NCBI RefSeq assembly: GCF_026248685.1 | Contig: NZ_CP111036.1 | Span: 434,001 to 498,000 of the forward strand | DNA from: Haladaptatus caseinilyticus | GTDB lineage: Archaea; Halobacteriota; Halobacteria; Halobacteriales; Haladaptataceae | Direction: 5' to 3' | DNA length: 64,000 nucleotides | Part shown: positions 25,908-34,363 of the stretch, piece by piece | Position numbering within the stretch: position 1 is the stretch's first letter | Layout of the letters: each line of letters opens with the position of its first letter | Translations under genes and position numbers: made by a program | Notes under the pieces: generated by a model | What the model was told of the DNA's origin: nothing | Seen by the model: the letters and a program-made list of their open reading frames with translations, nothing else | Database searches by the model: none

Positions 25908-26564
25908 TCACGTACGCAATACCGAGCGCAGTTCACGAAGTCCGTCGATTTCGTAGGTCGGGGTAACCGAAAGCTCGTATGCTTCTCGATGTGGTCTGCG
26001 AATAAACGCCGAGTCGAGGTCGGCGTTGTGGGCCGCGACGATGTCACTTTCGCTGTCACCGACGAATAGCGCGGAGTCGGTCCCGATGTCGTCGAGTGCC
26101 CGTTCGAGATAGTACGGTTCGGGCTTCTTCCGATGGAACGCGTCGAGCGTCGGCGGTCTGCCGTAGTAGGTTTCGAACTGTTCCCTGAGGTCGAAGTGGT
26201 CGAGCATGAACTCGATGGTCGCGTGCTGGTTGGAGCTAACGAGACCAAGCGGACGGTCGACCGATTCCAGCGCGTCCACGTCGTCGTACGTCGTGGTTCG
26301 GCCCGCTCGAAGTTCGTGTAGTTGCGCCTCGGAGGCGGCGATGTCGCGGGCTTCCCAGAACTCGGCGGGGTCGAAATCGTGGGCGTCACAAACCGACCGA
26401 AGGTCCTTGGGGGTCACACTACGCGCGACAGCATCGAGCTGGTCGGCGTCGGGTTCCACCCCGAACTCGGCGAACGCGGATAGCGCGGCCTCCCGTAGCA
26501 CGGTCCCATCCGGCGGTTTTACCAATACACCGTCGTTGTCGAACAACACCGCGTCGTAGCTCAT
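25908..26564 (-). CDS. HAD-superfamily hydrolase, 218 aa
   Basis: Phosphatase of HAD subfamily IA. Motif I is VLFDNDGVLVKP (both Asp present) at residue 5, motif II is LVSSNQH, the motif III Lys is in RKKPEPYYLERAL, and motif IV is LFVGDSESDIVAAHNAD. The helical cap lies between residues 20 and 90. It is not closely similar to the HAD gene at 8146. The substrate is unknown. Confidence 0.88.
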   Translation of the reverse strand: MSYDAVLFDNDGVLVKPPDGTVLREAALSAFAEFGVEPDADQLDAVARSVTPKDLRSVCDAHDFDPAEFWEARDIAASEAQLHELRAGRTTTYDDVDALESVDRPLGLVSSNQHATIEFMLDHFDLREQFETYYGRPPTLDAFHRKKPEPYYLERALDDIGTDSALFVGDSESDIVAAHNADLDSAFIRRPHREAYELSVTPTYEIDGLRELRSVLRT

Positions 26565-26650
26565 TTTCGAAATCTGCTCGTGCGAGCGGCGTATGCCTTT
26601 TGTTTGCGATAGCCGGAACAGGTTCGTGTTTCGAACCCGAACGAGTATCG

Positions 26651-26896
26651 ATGGATCCGAACGCAGATTTCACCGACGAACAGGTCGGCAAGTCCGTCGT
26701 CGCCGCCGATGGAACCGAAGTTGGAACGGTAAATGAGGTTCGGAACGGAACGCTGTACGTGGACGTCGATTCCGATGCGAACGTGGACACTGCCGCCGAG
26801 CTCGGATGGGATGGAGTCGTTCACCAGTCGAGTCACGAACTGGACCGCCAATTCATCGCCGACATCGGCGACGACGTGATTCGGCTTTCCGTCTGA
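26651..26896 (+). CDS. PRC-barrel-like small protein, 81 aa
   Basis: The product begins MDPNADFTDEQVGKSVVAADGTEVGTV, followed by a beta-rich segment with VRNGTLYVDVDSD, the pattern of PRC-barrel domains that are widespread in Halobacteria. Eighteen residues of possible N-terminal extension were dropped because the family match begins at 26651. It is divergent from the HAD gene, with 86 bases between. The role is unknown. Confidence 0.75.
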   Translation: MDPNADFTDEQVGKSVVAADGTEVGTVNEVRNGTLYVDVDSDANVDTAAELGWDGVVHQSSHELDRQFIADIGDDVIRLSV

Positions 26897-27115
26897 ACGT
26901 CCTCCCTCGGAACTGTCGTGGGGGCGCGTGGCAACAGTCGCCGGTTCCTCGGACGATGACAGCGGATGCATCGTTCCGATATCGTAACCGCTGAGTGCCG
27001 TACGACGAGTTGCCTCCGAGAAACCCGTCCTCCCTTTCGGACAGGATTACCCCATTTCGATCCCCTAACTACGTCGAGTCATAACGGTGGGTATGAGTAC
27101 ACCGGCGAAAACGAC

Positions 27116-28048
27116 ATGGGGGACGTCCTGATGTCCGGGGAATCCGCCATTCGCCCTGACGAGTTCGTCCAGAATTTACGCCGATTCCGATACCGCGAGC
27201 TGCTGATGGCGATAGCGACGCTCGCCGTCGTCACCGGCGCTATTGGACTCTTTCCCGGCACCGCAAGCGTTGCGGACGGGGTAAAAGCGAACGCGACCAC
27301 GACCGACCTCCTCCTCTTTCTCGCCATGATCGTCCTCGCCGCAATGGTGAAAGGGATGGTCGGGTTTGGATTCGCACTCATCGCTACTCCGCTCGCGGCG
27401 ACCGTAATGAACGTCGAACTCGCGGTCATCGTCCTCGCAGTGCCACCGTGGATGATAAACGTCTTTCAGATAGGAGAAACCGACACCGGTCTCGATTTCG
27501 TCCGCAGGGAGTGGTCGCTTCTCGCGTTAGCACTCGTCGGGAGCGTCGCCGGCGTCGTCTTCTTCTCGGCGTTCCAGACGAGCGCGCTCATCACGTTCCT
27601 CATCGGCGTCGTGTTGTTTGGATACGTTCTGTTCCAAGTCGGGCAGAGTTTCGTCGCCGTCAAGGGTGCACACCACCCATTCGCGCTCGGCGTCGTCGGA
27701 CTGCTCGAAGGGTTTCTCCTCGGCGCGGCCAATCTCGGTCCGCTCCTTCCCGCCTATCTCCACACCTTTGAACGGGACACGGAGCGCTACATCGGCGGTT
27801 TGTCGATGGTTCTCGGCCTCGTTTTTACCGCGAGAATCGTCCAGATGTTGGCGACGGGCGTGATGACTGCCTATCACCTCTGGCTGGGGTCCACCATCGC
27901 CGTCGTCACGCTCGTCGGCCTGTTCGCTGGAACGTACCTCAGACGAATCGAGATCGACGAACGGCGATTCAACTGGCTCGTCGTCGCCGTCCTGCTCGCC
28001 GTCTCGCTGAAGATATTCTCGAAAACGGTTCCGGCGCTTTTTCTCTAA
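27116..28048 (+). CDS. Sulfite exporter TauE/SafE-family permease
   Basis: A 310-residue membrane protein with about eight helices. The TauE/SafE hallmarks are MVKGMVGFGFALIATPLAATV near residue 82 and the second repeat GLLEGFLLGAANLGPLLPAYLHTF near residue 202. The N-terminal 30 residues are cytoplasmic and Arg rich. Family members move small anions such as sulfite or sulfoacetate; the substrate is unknown. Two starts (27116 and 27131) are possible. Confidence 0.82.
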   Translation: MGDVLMSGESAIRPDEFVQNLRRFRYRELLMAIATLAVVTGAIGLFPGTASVADGVKANATTTDLLLFLAMIVLAAMVKGMVGFGFALIATPLAATVMNVELAVIVLAVPPWMINVFQIGETDTGLDFVRREWSLLALALVGSVAGVVFFSAFQTSALITFLIGVVLFGYVLFQVGQSFVAVKGAHHPFALGVVGLLEGFLLGAANLGPLLPAYLHTFERDTERYIGGLSMVLGLVFTARIVQMLATGVMTAYHLWLGSTIAVVTLVGLFAGTYLRRIEIDERRFNWLVVAVLLAVSLKIFSKTVPALFL

Positions 28049-28049
28049 C

Positions 28050-28361
28050 TCACTCGACCGTCACGACGTTCCACTCGTCGTCGGTCACGCGCTGTTCGGT
28101 GAGCGTCTCGCCGTCACCGAGGAGCCGGAACAGAAACCCGTCGCCGACCCGTTCGGTCTGGAGTCTGGTCGTCATCACGTCCGCGGTGACTTCGTCGCGC
28201 CGTTCGTCGGGGACCCAACCGTCCCGAACCGCGGTGAGCCCGTAATCGGTGTACGAAAGTCGGGTCGAGTTCTCGATGGTGCCATCGCTTCGAACTTCCG
28301 CGACGATTTCGTCCGTGGATTCGTTTTCCCGAACGATGAGGGTGTACGTCGTAAGTGACAT
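28050..28361 (-). CDS. Hypothetical protein, 103 aa
   Basis: An acidic, beta-rich small protein beginning MSLTTYTLIVRENESTDEIVAEV, with no recognised motif. The residue composition is typical of haloarchaeal coding sequence. It converges with the TauE gene, one base between the stops. I can offer no function. Confidence 0.65.
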   Translation of the reverse strand: MSLTTYTLIVRENESTDEIVAEVRSDGTIENSTRLSYTDYGLTAVRDGWVPDERRDEVTADVMTTRLQTERVGDGFLFRLLGDGETLTEQRVTDDEWNVVTVE

Positions 28362-28418
28362 ACCAATCGCTTCACTGCACGCATCTATCCGCGGCAGGGT
28401 TGCATGCGCAGGTCGTTT

Positions 28419-28727
28419 TTATTCGACTCGTTCCAGAACGATACCGTCCTCGAAACCGCCGCGCTCGTCCGCTTTCTCGGAGCGGAGTCGTTCCAGTTCG
28501 TCGGGCGAAAACCCCGCATGGTCGGCCAACGCATAGACGACTTCGAGAATATCGGCCAGTTCCTGCGGGTCGGCCGATTCGTGGAACTCGGCGACTTCCT
28601 CGTTCAGTTTTTCGCGGAGTCGGCGGGGGTATTCAGCATCGTCCGCGACGTGTGTCGTCGGATCCTCACCGTTCGCTTCGATGATAGTCGGTATTCGGTC
28701 ACGGACGAGTTTGTCGTACCGGGTCAC
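28419..28727 (-). CDS. MazG-like nucleotide pyrophosphohydrolase
   Basis: All-alpha NTP pyrophosphohydrolase of about 102 aa. The N-terminus YDKLVRDRIPTIIEANGEDP and the metal-binding EE...ADILEVVYAL pattern (KLNEEVAEFHESADPQELADILE) match the phosphoribosyl-ATP-pyrophosphohydrolase-like family. The GTG at 28727 is chosen because the family match starts at that point; an upstream ATG would add 20 unrelated residues. It may clean up damaged nucleotides. Confidence 0.78.
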   Translation of the reverse strand: MTRYDKLVRDRIPTIIEANGEDPTTHVADDAEYPRRLREKLNEEVAEFHESADPQELADILEVVYALADHAGFSPDELERLRSEKADERGGFEDGIVLERVE

Positions 28728-28817
28728 GTGACAACCGACGATGACGGTCGAAATAGGAATGTCGCTATCGACGAGTATCGTCTCCACAACTCAGGTTAGA
28801 TGGTTGGTAAACGGGAA

Positions 28818-29867
28818 CTACTCGGAACTGCCGTCTATCTCGCCATCGGGGTGTGCAACCGTGCGAAAGCGGAGTTTGAATGCGGCACCGTCGTCGTCGT
28901 TTTCGACCCAGATATCGCCGCCGTACTTTTCGAGCAGACGATCGACGAAAAAGAGGTCGAGGCCGTGACCGTGATGGAGCGGACTGACCTCTTCACGTCC
29001 GAAGATGAGGTCGTGTTCGTTCGGCGGGATTCCAGGGCCGTTGTCCGCCACTGTCAAGGTGACGAGTGTATCCTCGAGATCGAGACGAACCGTTACGTGC
29101 GGAACGGACGAATCGTTGTGTTCGACGGCGTTCTCGAAGACGGCGTCGATCGCAGTTCCGATAGCATCATCGGCGACTACCACGGCTGGTTCGATGCCGA
29201 ATTCGGCATCGAACTCGGCGTTCGGATATCGTTCTCGAACTTCATCGAGTTTGTTCCGCAGCAAGTCGTTGAGGCGAACAGGCACGAGCGACGGGTCGGT
29301 TCGTTGGGAGAGGAGTTCGTCCAAATTTCGAGCGGTTTCGGCGTATTTGATGATGGAATCGATCCGTTTTCGGGCAGTCGCGAGCGATTCTGTCAGCGCT
29401 TCGTCGTCGAGTTCGTCGGCGACGATATCGACGTGGCCGAGGACGACGTGCGCGTCGTTTCGAAGGTTGTGTCGGAGGACGCGATTCAGAATTCGTAGAC
29501 TCTGTTCGTACTGTCGTCGCTCGGTGAGGTCGGAGAAAAACCCGGCGTATCCACGGAGTTCCCCGTCAATTCGGACGGGAACGCACGAACCGCGCCCGTA
29601 GATCATTCGCCCATCCTTCGTCGTCGTCTCGAACCCACCCACCCACGGCTCACCAACGGCGAGCGATTCTATCATTTCACCATATATTTCAGGTTCGCTG
29701 AACAGTTCGAGTGGTGTATCGCCGACGAGTTCGTCCCTGCTATAACCGGTGAAATCAACGCACGCCTCGTTTACGTCCTGCACGATGAAGTTCGTGTCAG
29801 TAATAATAGCAGGATTTCTCGTCTGCCGAAACGCGGTCTTGTAGATGGTCGGATCGGTACTATCCAT
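28818..29867 (-). CDS. PAS-domain sensor histidine kinase
   Basis: A soluble two-component sensor of 349 aa. The N-terminal PAS domain (residues 5-125) contains IITDTNFIVQDVNEACVDFTGYSRDEL. The dimerisation/phosphoacceptor box is NRVLRHNLRNDAHVVLGH, with the His near residue 151. The ATPase has N-box VFENAVEHND, G1 DNGPGIP and G2 GHGLDLFFV. No response regulator is adjacent, which is common in haloarchaea. It shares a 125-base AT-rich spacer with the divergent terpene-synthase-like gene. Confidence 0.9.
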   Translation of the reverse strand: MDSTDPTIYKTAFRQTRNPAIITDTNFIVQDVNEACVDFTGYSRDELVGDTPLELFSEPEIYGEMIESLAVGEPWVGGFETTTKDGRMIYGRGSCVPVRIDGELRGYAGFFSDLTERRQYEQSLRILNRVLRHNLRNDAHVVLGHVDIVADELDDEALTESLATARKRIDSIIKYAETARNLDELLSQRTDPSLVPVRLNDLLRNKLDEVRERYPNAEFDAEFGIEPAVVVADDAIGTAIDAVFENAVEHNDSSVPHVTVRLDLEDTLVTLTVADNGPGIPPNEHDLIFGREEVSPLHHGHGLDLFFVDRLLEKYGGDIWVENDDDGAAFKLRFRTVAHPDGEIDGSSE

Positions 29868-29992
29868 GTCTCTACACCTATTCTTAATTCAAGGGATATA
29901 TTATTAACGAGAACAAAATACCATTCTAGACAGTTTCTAGAATATGTAGCAGAAATGTTTTTATTATCCATACAGTAAAAGGCCATACGAGA

Positions 29993-30976
29993 ATGCCACG
30001 TCAACAGCTCATCGACGAGCTACCGATTCCCCCGGACCATCTGACAGAGATCGTGACAGCGACGCTCCCGGAACCGGTTGCCGAGCTCTCGGATGAGTAC
30101 GACAGGGTGGTTGGCGACCGCGACCAGTTTCTTTGGCAGTGGATATACACGTTGTTTCCATCGTTTACGCTCTCGTCGGTATCTGCGGAATATGCGGAGC
30201 CCGCTCGAATCCAGAAGACGATTCTCACGATGTTCGTGACGCTCCTGGACGACTTGGCGGAAAAGGGTCACGATCAAAAGACGTTAGAGGAAGCGTGTCA
30301 AATCCCGTATCGGCCCGAAACGGTGAATCCCGACCGGAAGGGAGTCGACACGGAGCAGTTGCGATATATTCAGCGGGTTTGGTCCGCGTTCGAGGACGGT
30401 ATTCAGGACGCACCGAAACACGACGACTACAGGGATATTTTCGACTGTGACTTGCGCCAGACGCTCATCGGTATCGAATACTCCCGGGTGTTGAACGACC
30501 ACGTCGAAATTGCCAACATGGCCGGAATAGAGCATTATGACCCGCACAACATGTTGATGTTCCCGTATGCAGGTGTCGATCTGATGTTCTCGCCATCGTT
30601 CGACGATAGTGACCTTTCGACAGTACGGTCGGTTATCTGGGAACTACAACGAATGGCGAGAATCGGAAACTGGACGACGACGTGGGAGCGTGAACTCGGC
30701 GAGGGTGATTACACTGCTGGACCGGTCATCTACAGCCTCCAAGAGGGCCTCATCTCGATGGAGGATCTGAATCCGGACGACGAGAACGCTATCAAGCGAG
30801 TGACCGAACAGATCCGGTCACACGGTATCGAAGATCGGTTCATCAGTGAGTGGGAAGAGCGGTACGAAGCGGTAAAGGAACGACAGGAACGAGCCGACAG
30901 CGTGGATCTGGACTCGTTCGTCGAGGGAATGCGGACAGTACTCGCGTATCAACTCGCAGCACGTGGCAAAAAATAA
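29993..30976 (+). CDS. Probable class I terpene synthase
   Basis: A 327-residue all-helical protein. The Asp-rich metal motif is DDLAE (residues 86-90) in FVTLLDDLAEK. The second metal triad is Asn226-Thr230-Glu234 (GNWTTTWERELGEGD), fitting the (N/D)xxx(S/T)xxxE motif with the helix-lining pattern that follows it in terpene synthases. The 140-residue spacing fits bacterial enzymes, and a WEERY Arg-Tyr follows near 287-291. A possible pyrophosphate-sensing Arg is not clear. If active, it would ionise a prenyl diphosphate and cyclise it. No prenyltransferase lies nearby. AT-rich flanks on both sides and a TTTTATTA element about 35 bases upstream. Confidence 0.65.
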   Translation: MPRQQLIDELPIPPDHLTEIVTATLPEPVAELSDEYDRVVGDRDQFLWQWIYTLFPSFTLSSVSAEYAEPARIQKTILTMFVTLLDDLAEKGHDQKTLEEACQIPYRPETVNPDRKGVDTEQLRYIQRVWSAFEDGIQDAPKHDDYRDIFDCDLRQTLIGIEYSRVLNDHVEIANMAGIEHYDPHNMLMFPYAGVDLMFSPSFDDSDLSTVRSVIWELQRMARIGNWTTTWERELGEGDYTAGPVIYSLQEGLISMEDLNPDDENAIKRVTEQIRSHGIEDRFISEWEERYEAVKERQERADSVDLDSFVEGMRTVLAYQLAARGKK

Positions 30977-31123
30977 CGGACAAGACAATTCCGATATCAT
31001 ATATACTTTTCTGGACGTGAAATATATACCCGAACCGACGAGTTTCGAGGGATCATATGTACCGGTATCTAAATATATCGCTATTAGATACAGTGATAAT
31101 GACCGCGTTGAACACAACGAGTG

Positions 31124-32962
31124 ATGCTCGACGTACTCGGTCGCAGGGACGTGCTCGAACTGGTTTTCGCCAGTAGCGTATGGGCCAGTTACGATGAGGA
31201 GGAAGACGAAGGGACGACCACCGCGAGGGGGACCTCGACGAGGGTCAAAGCACAGGAAAGCGAGCACGCGGATGGTGGTCCGACGCTTACCCGTCTCGCC
31301 ACAACCGTTTCGGGTGCGGAGTTCACCGGCCTGTTTCTCACGGACGACGGACGACTGTTCTTCAACGTTCAGCACCCGTGGCCGGACAACCGTACTCCCT
31401 ACGACGAGGGGACCGTCGGCGCGCTCGTCGGCGCGAACATGTACGAACTCCCACGGGAGTTTTCGAGCGTGCAAGTGCCGAAAAACGAGCGCCAGAAAAA
31501 CGTGGTTCGAACGGCTGTCGGCCAACATCAACCGCTCGCCAACGGCGGCGACGTGACGGTCGACGGTACCGGCCTCGGTATTCCGTACACGAAGTCGGGC
31601 GAACCGATGACGGCGGGCGACAACCCGGACTTTAACGGGTTCGTCCCGGCCGACCGATGCGCAAAGACCGCGAAATCGGCAGGGAAAGGAAACCGAGAGG
31701 GATACCTGTTCACGAATTGGGAAACACAGCCCGGTATGGTTAGTCGCCTTCACATCCGTCAACGGGGCAAAAACGGTGCGTGGGAAGTCATCGAAAAGAT
31801 GAACGTCGATTTCGGCGGCGTCGAGGGCACCTGGAACAACTGCTTCGGTACGGTCACACCATGGCAGACCCCACTGACTTCCGAGGAGTACGAACCCAGC
31901 GCGGAGGCGTGGTTCGAACCGGACCAGCAGACCTACGGCAACGCCGAATCGGCGTTCGAAGATTACCTCGGCTACTTCGGCAACGCCTATCGCTACGGAT
32001 ATGTCGTGGAGATCGACGACCCGACCGGCGAGCCGTCACCCGAAAAGCGGTTCGCAATGGGTCGGTTCTCCCACGAGAACGCCGTCGTGATGCCCGACCG
32101 GAAGACGGCCTACATGAGCGATGACGGGACCGGAACCGTCTTTTTCAAGTTCGTCGCCGACCGCGCGGGCGACCTCTCCGCCGGAACGCTGTACGCGGCG
32201 AAGGCGAACCAGGACGGTGGGAGCGATCCGAACGCGGTCGGCTTCGACATCGAGTGGGTAGAACTCGCCAGTGCGAGCGACGACGAAGTCGAGTCGTGGA
32301 TCGCCGAATACGACGGCCAGAACCCAGAGGACGACCCGCAGTACATCACGGACGAGGACGTACGAATCTGGGCCGCCGGGAAGGCCGACGACGACCGCGT
32401 CGCGTTCCTCGAGTCGCGAAAGGCCGCTGCGGCGAAGGGCGCGACCGACGAATTCCGAAAGATGGAGGGCGTCAACGTTCCGTCGAACGCCGAGCCGGGC
32501 GATTACATGTATATGGCGATGTCCGAACTCAACGAGACGATGCTGTCTAACGAAGCGACCGACGAGTTCGACGACTCGCAGGACGATATCGAACTCAAAG
32601 GGAACGACTACGGCGCAGTCTACCGGATGCGACTCGAATCGGGGTACGACGTTTCCCGAATGGAACCCGTCCTCACGGGTGGCCCGGATGCCAACGTCTG
32701 TGGTGGCTGTCCGTACGACGCCGCGCCGAACTCGAAAAGCACGGTGTGTCAGAGCTGCGCGCACAACCCGAAGAAGGACGAGGACGGCGACTCGGGTACC
32801 GGCATGGCCGCGCTGAAAAACGGCTCCTTGATGGATCCCGAGAACACCATCGCCAATCCCGATAACATCGTCGTCATGCCCGACGGCCGTGTCGTCATCG
32901 GTGAAGACAGCGGTATCCACGAGAACAATATGCTGTGGGTCTACGACCCCGGCGAAGACTGA
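31124..32962 (+). CDS. PhoX/DUF839-family phosphatase-like protein
   Basis: About 612 aa, with the beta-propeller pattern of DUF839/PhoX alkaline phosphatases: FVPADRCAKT, LFTNWETQPGMVSRL, GTWNNCFGTVTPW for the calcium/iron site, then RFSHENAVVMPDRKTAYMSDD and NPDNIVVMPDGRVVIGED. Four Cys near the C-terminus (CGGCPYD and CQSC) add a possible metal site. The N-terminus has RRDVLELVFASSV, like a twin-arginine signal, followed by a short low-complexity linker, so export is likely but the signal is weak. The ATG at 31124 is preferred to GTG at 31121. Probably scavenges phosphate. Confidence 0.8.
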   Translation: MLDVLGRRDVLELVFASSVWASYDEEEDEGTTTARGTSTRVKAQESEHADGGPTLTRLATTVSGAEFTGLFLTDDGRLFFNVQHPWPDNRTPYDEGTVGALVGANMYELPREFSSVQVPKNERQKNVVRTAVGQHQPLANGGDVTVDGTGLGIPYTKSGEPMTAGDNPDFNGFVPADRCAKTAKSAGKGNREGYLFTNWETQPGMVSRLHIRQRGKNGAWEVIEKMNVDFGGVEGTWNNCFGTVTPWQTPLTSEEYEPSAEAWFEPDQQTYGNAESAFEDYLGYFGNAYRYGYVVEIDDPTGEPSPEKRFAMGRFSHENAVVMPDRKTAYMSDDGTGTVFFKFVADRAGDLSAGTLYAAKANQDGGSDPNAVGFDIEWVELASASDDEVESWIAEYDGQNPEDDPQYITDEDVRIWAAGKADDDRVAFLESRKAAAAKGATDEFRKMEGVNVPSNAEPGDYMYMAMSELNETMLSNEATDEFDDSQDDIELKGNDYGAVYRMRLESGYDVSRMEPVLTGGPDANVCGGCPYDAAPNSKSTVCQSCAHNPKKDEDGDSGTGMAALKNGSLMDPENTIANPDNIVVMPDGRVVIGEDSGIHENNMLWVYDPGED

Positions 32963-33199
32963 CTCCGCCGAGTCCGCTCGGCACGCTTCGCGCACCGACA
33001 TCGGAACCGATTTCGTTTCGAGTTTCGCCTCGACTTGCAACGTTGCTTCCACGGAGCGGCCGTTTTCGTCCCGATAGAACCCGTTTTCGACTCACAGCGC
33101 GCCGGGAGATGCGTCTCGGTGGCAAATATATATCGCACTACGGGTCAATTGACTCCAATTATGATACTATTTGACAAATTGCTTTCAAATACTCGAACG

Positions 33200-34191
33200 A
33201 TGTCACCGAGCCTACCGAACGTCGGACGTCGAACCTTCCTGCACAGCACTGCCGCCGCAACCGTCGTCTCCGCGACAGGTACCGTGGGAGGCCGCGAACA
33301 TGCGGACGAGGCGGACGACAGGATGGAAGAAGACGACGACTGCAACCAGCTGAACGTTATCGCGCACCGGGGGTTCGCCGGAATGAATCCCGAGAACACC
33401 GTCGGTGCGGTTCGGTCTGCCTCCCGCGGCGGTCACGGAAAGGGAATTCGCCCTGCCGCAGACATGGTGGAAATCGACGTGGTTCCCTGTAAGGACGGGG
33501 AAGTCGTCGTCTTTCACGATTCGGGGCTCAGCGAGCGCGACGGCGGCGAGCGTGGCCTCACTGATAAAAGCGGACTCGTGTGGGAGACCCCGTCCGAAGT
33601 CGTCCGTCGGGCGGAAGTGCTCGAAAGCGGGGAGACGGTACCGCTGCTGTCGGAACTCATGTCCGCGGTGCCATCCCACGTCGGTGTAAACGTCGAGTTC
33701 AAGAACCCAGGTTCGTCCGACCTTCGATTCGCGGAAAACTATCCGAAGACGAACTCGACGAGCAGAAAGCCATCTGGCGACCGTTCACCGAGCGCGTGCT
33801 CGATATCGTGTCGGGGTTCGAAAACGACGTACTCGTCTCCTCGTTCTACGAGGCCGCGCTGGCAACGGTCCGGGAGACCGACCCGTCGCTACCGACGGCA
33901 TTCCTGTTTTGGGACTCCATCGAAGAGGGGTTGGAGATAACACGAAAGTACGACTGTGAAGCGCTCCATCCGCCGTGGAACATGATTCGAGACACTCCGT
34001 TTTTCGGCGACGAATACTACCTTTCCGGCCCGTTTGCCGATATCGATCTCATCGAAGTCGCACACGAAGAGGGACGCACGGCAAACACGTGGACCGTCGG
34101 AACGGGGTATCAAGCGACCCAGCTGCGTGATGCTGGCGTGGATGGAATCATCGCCGATTACCCGGGTTTGCTCGGCTTCGACGGTCGATAA
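33200..34191 (+). pseudogene. Glycerophosphodiester phosphodiesterase, single frameshift
   Basis: Two reading frames together give one complete exported GDPD. The first has a twin-arginine signal (RRTFLHSTAAATVVSATG), the catalytic AHRGFAGMNPENT with His, Arg and Glu, and EIDVVPCKDGEVVVFHD. The second carries the rest: RVLDIVSGFENDVLVSSF, CEALHPPW and AGVDGIIADYPG. The frame changes at the A-run 33735-33738 (GCGGAAAACTATCC); one extra A would restore AEKLSEDEL. It could be a real null allele, a sequencing error or, less likely, programmed slippage. A TATA-like AAATATATAT lies near 33125. Confidence 0.8.
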
Positions 34192-34363
34192 CTACGTGCG
34201 CCGACCGGTAGCTCGTTTCACTCGGAGTTCGTAGACGACCGGTTCGACGATGGCGATATCCTCGTTGAGACGCTCTATTCTAAATCAAACTTATTAATTT
34301 ATTTTGAACTGGTAAATATATTATGAATAACCGATTTTAGTGTGGTGTGTGTATCCGCTTAGC

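Noticed and set aside
33731-33743. Programmed frameshift in the glycerophosphodiesterase gene
   Set aside because: GGAAAAC is not an X-XXY-YYZ heptamer, and no stimulatory stem was found after it; a lost base explains it more simply.
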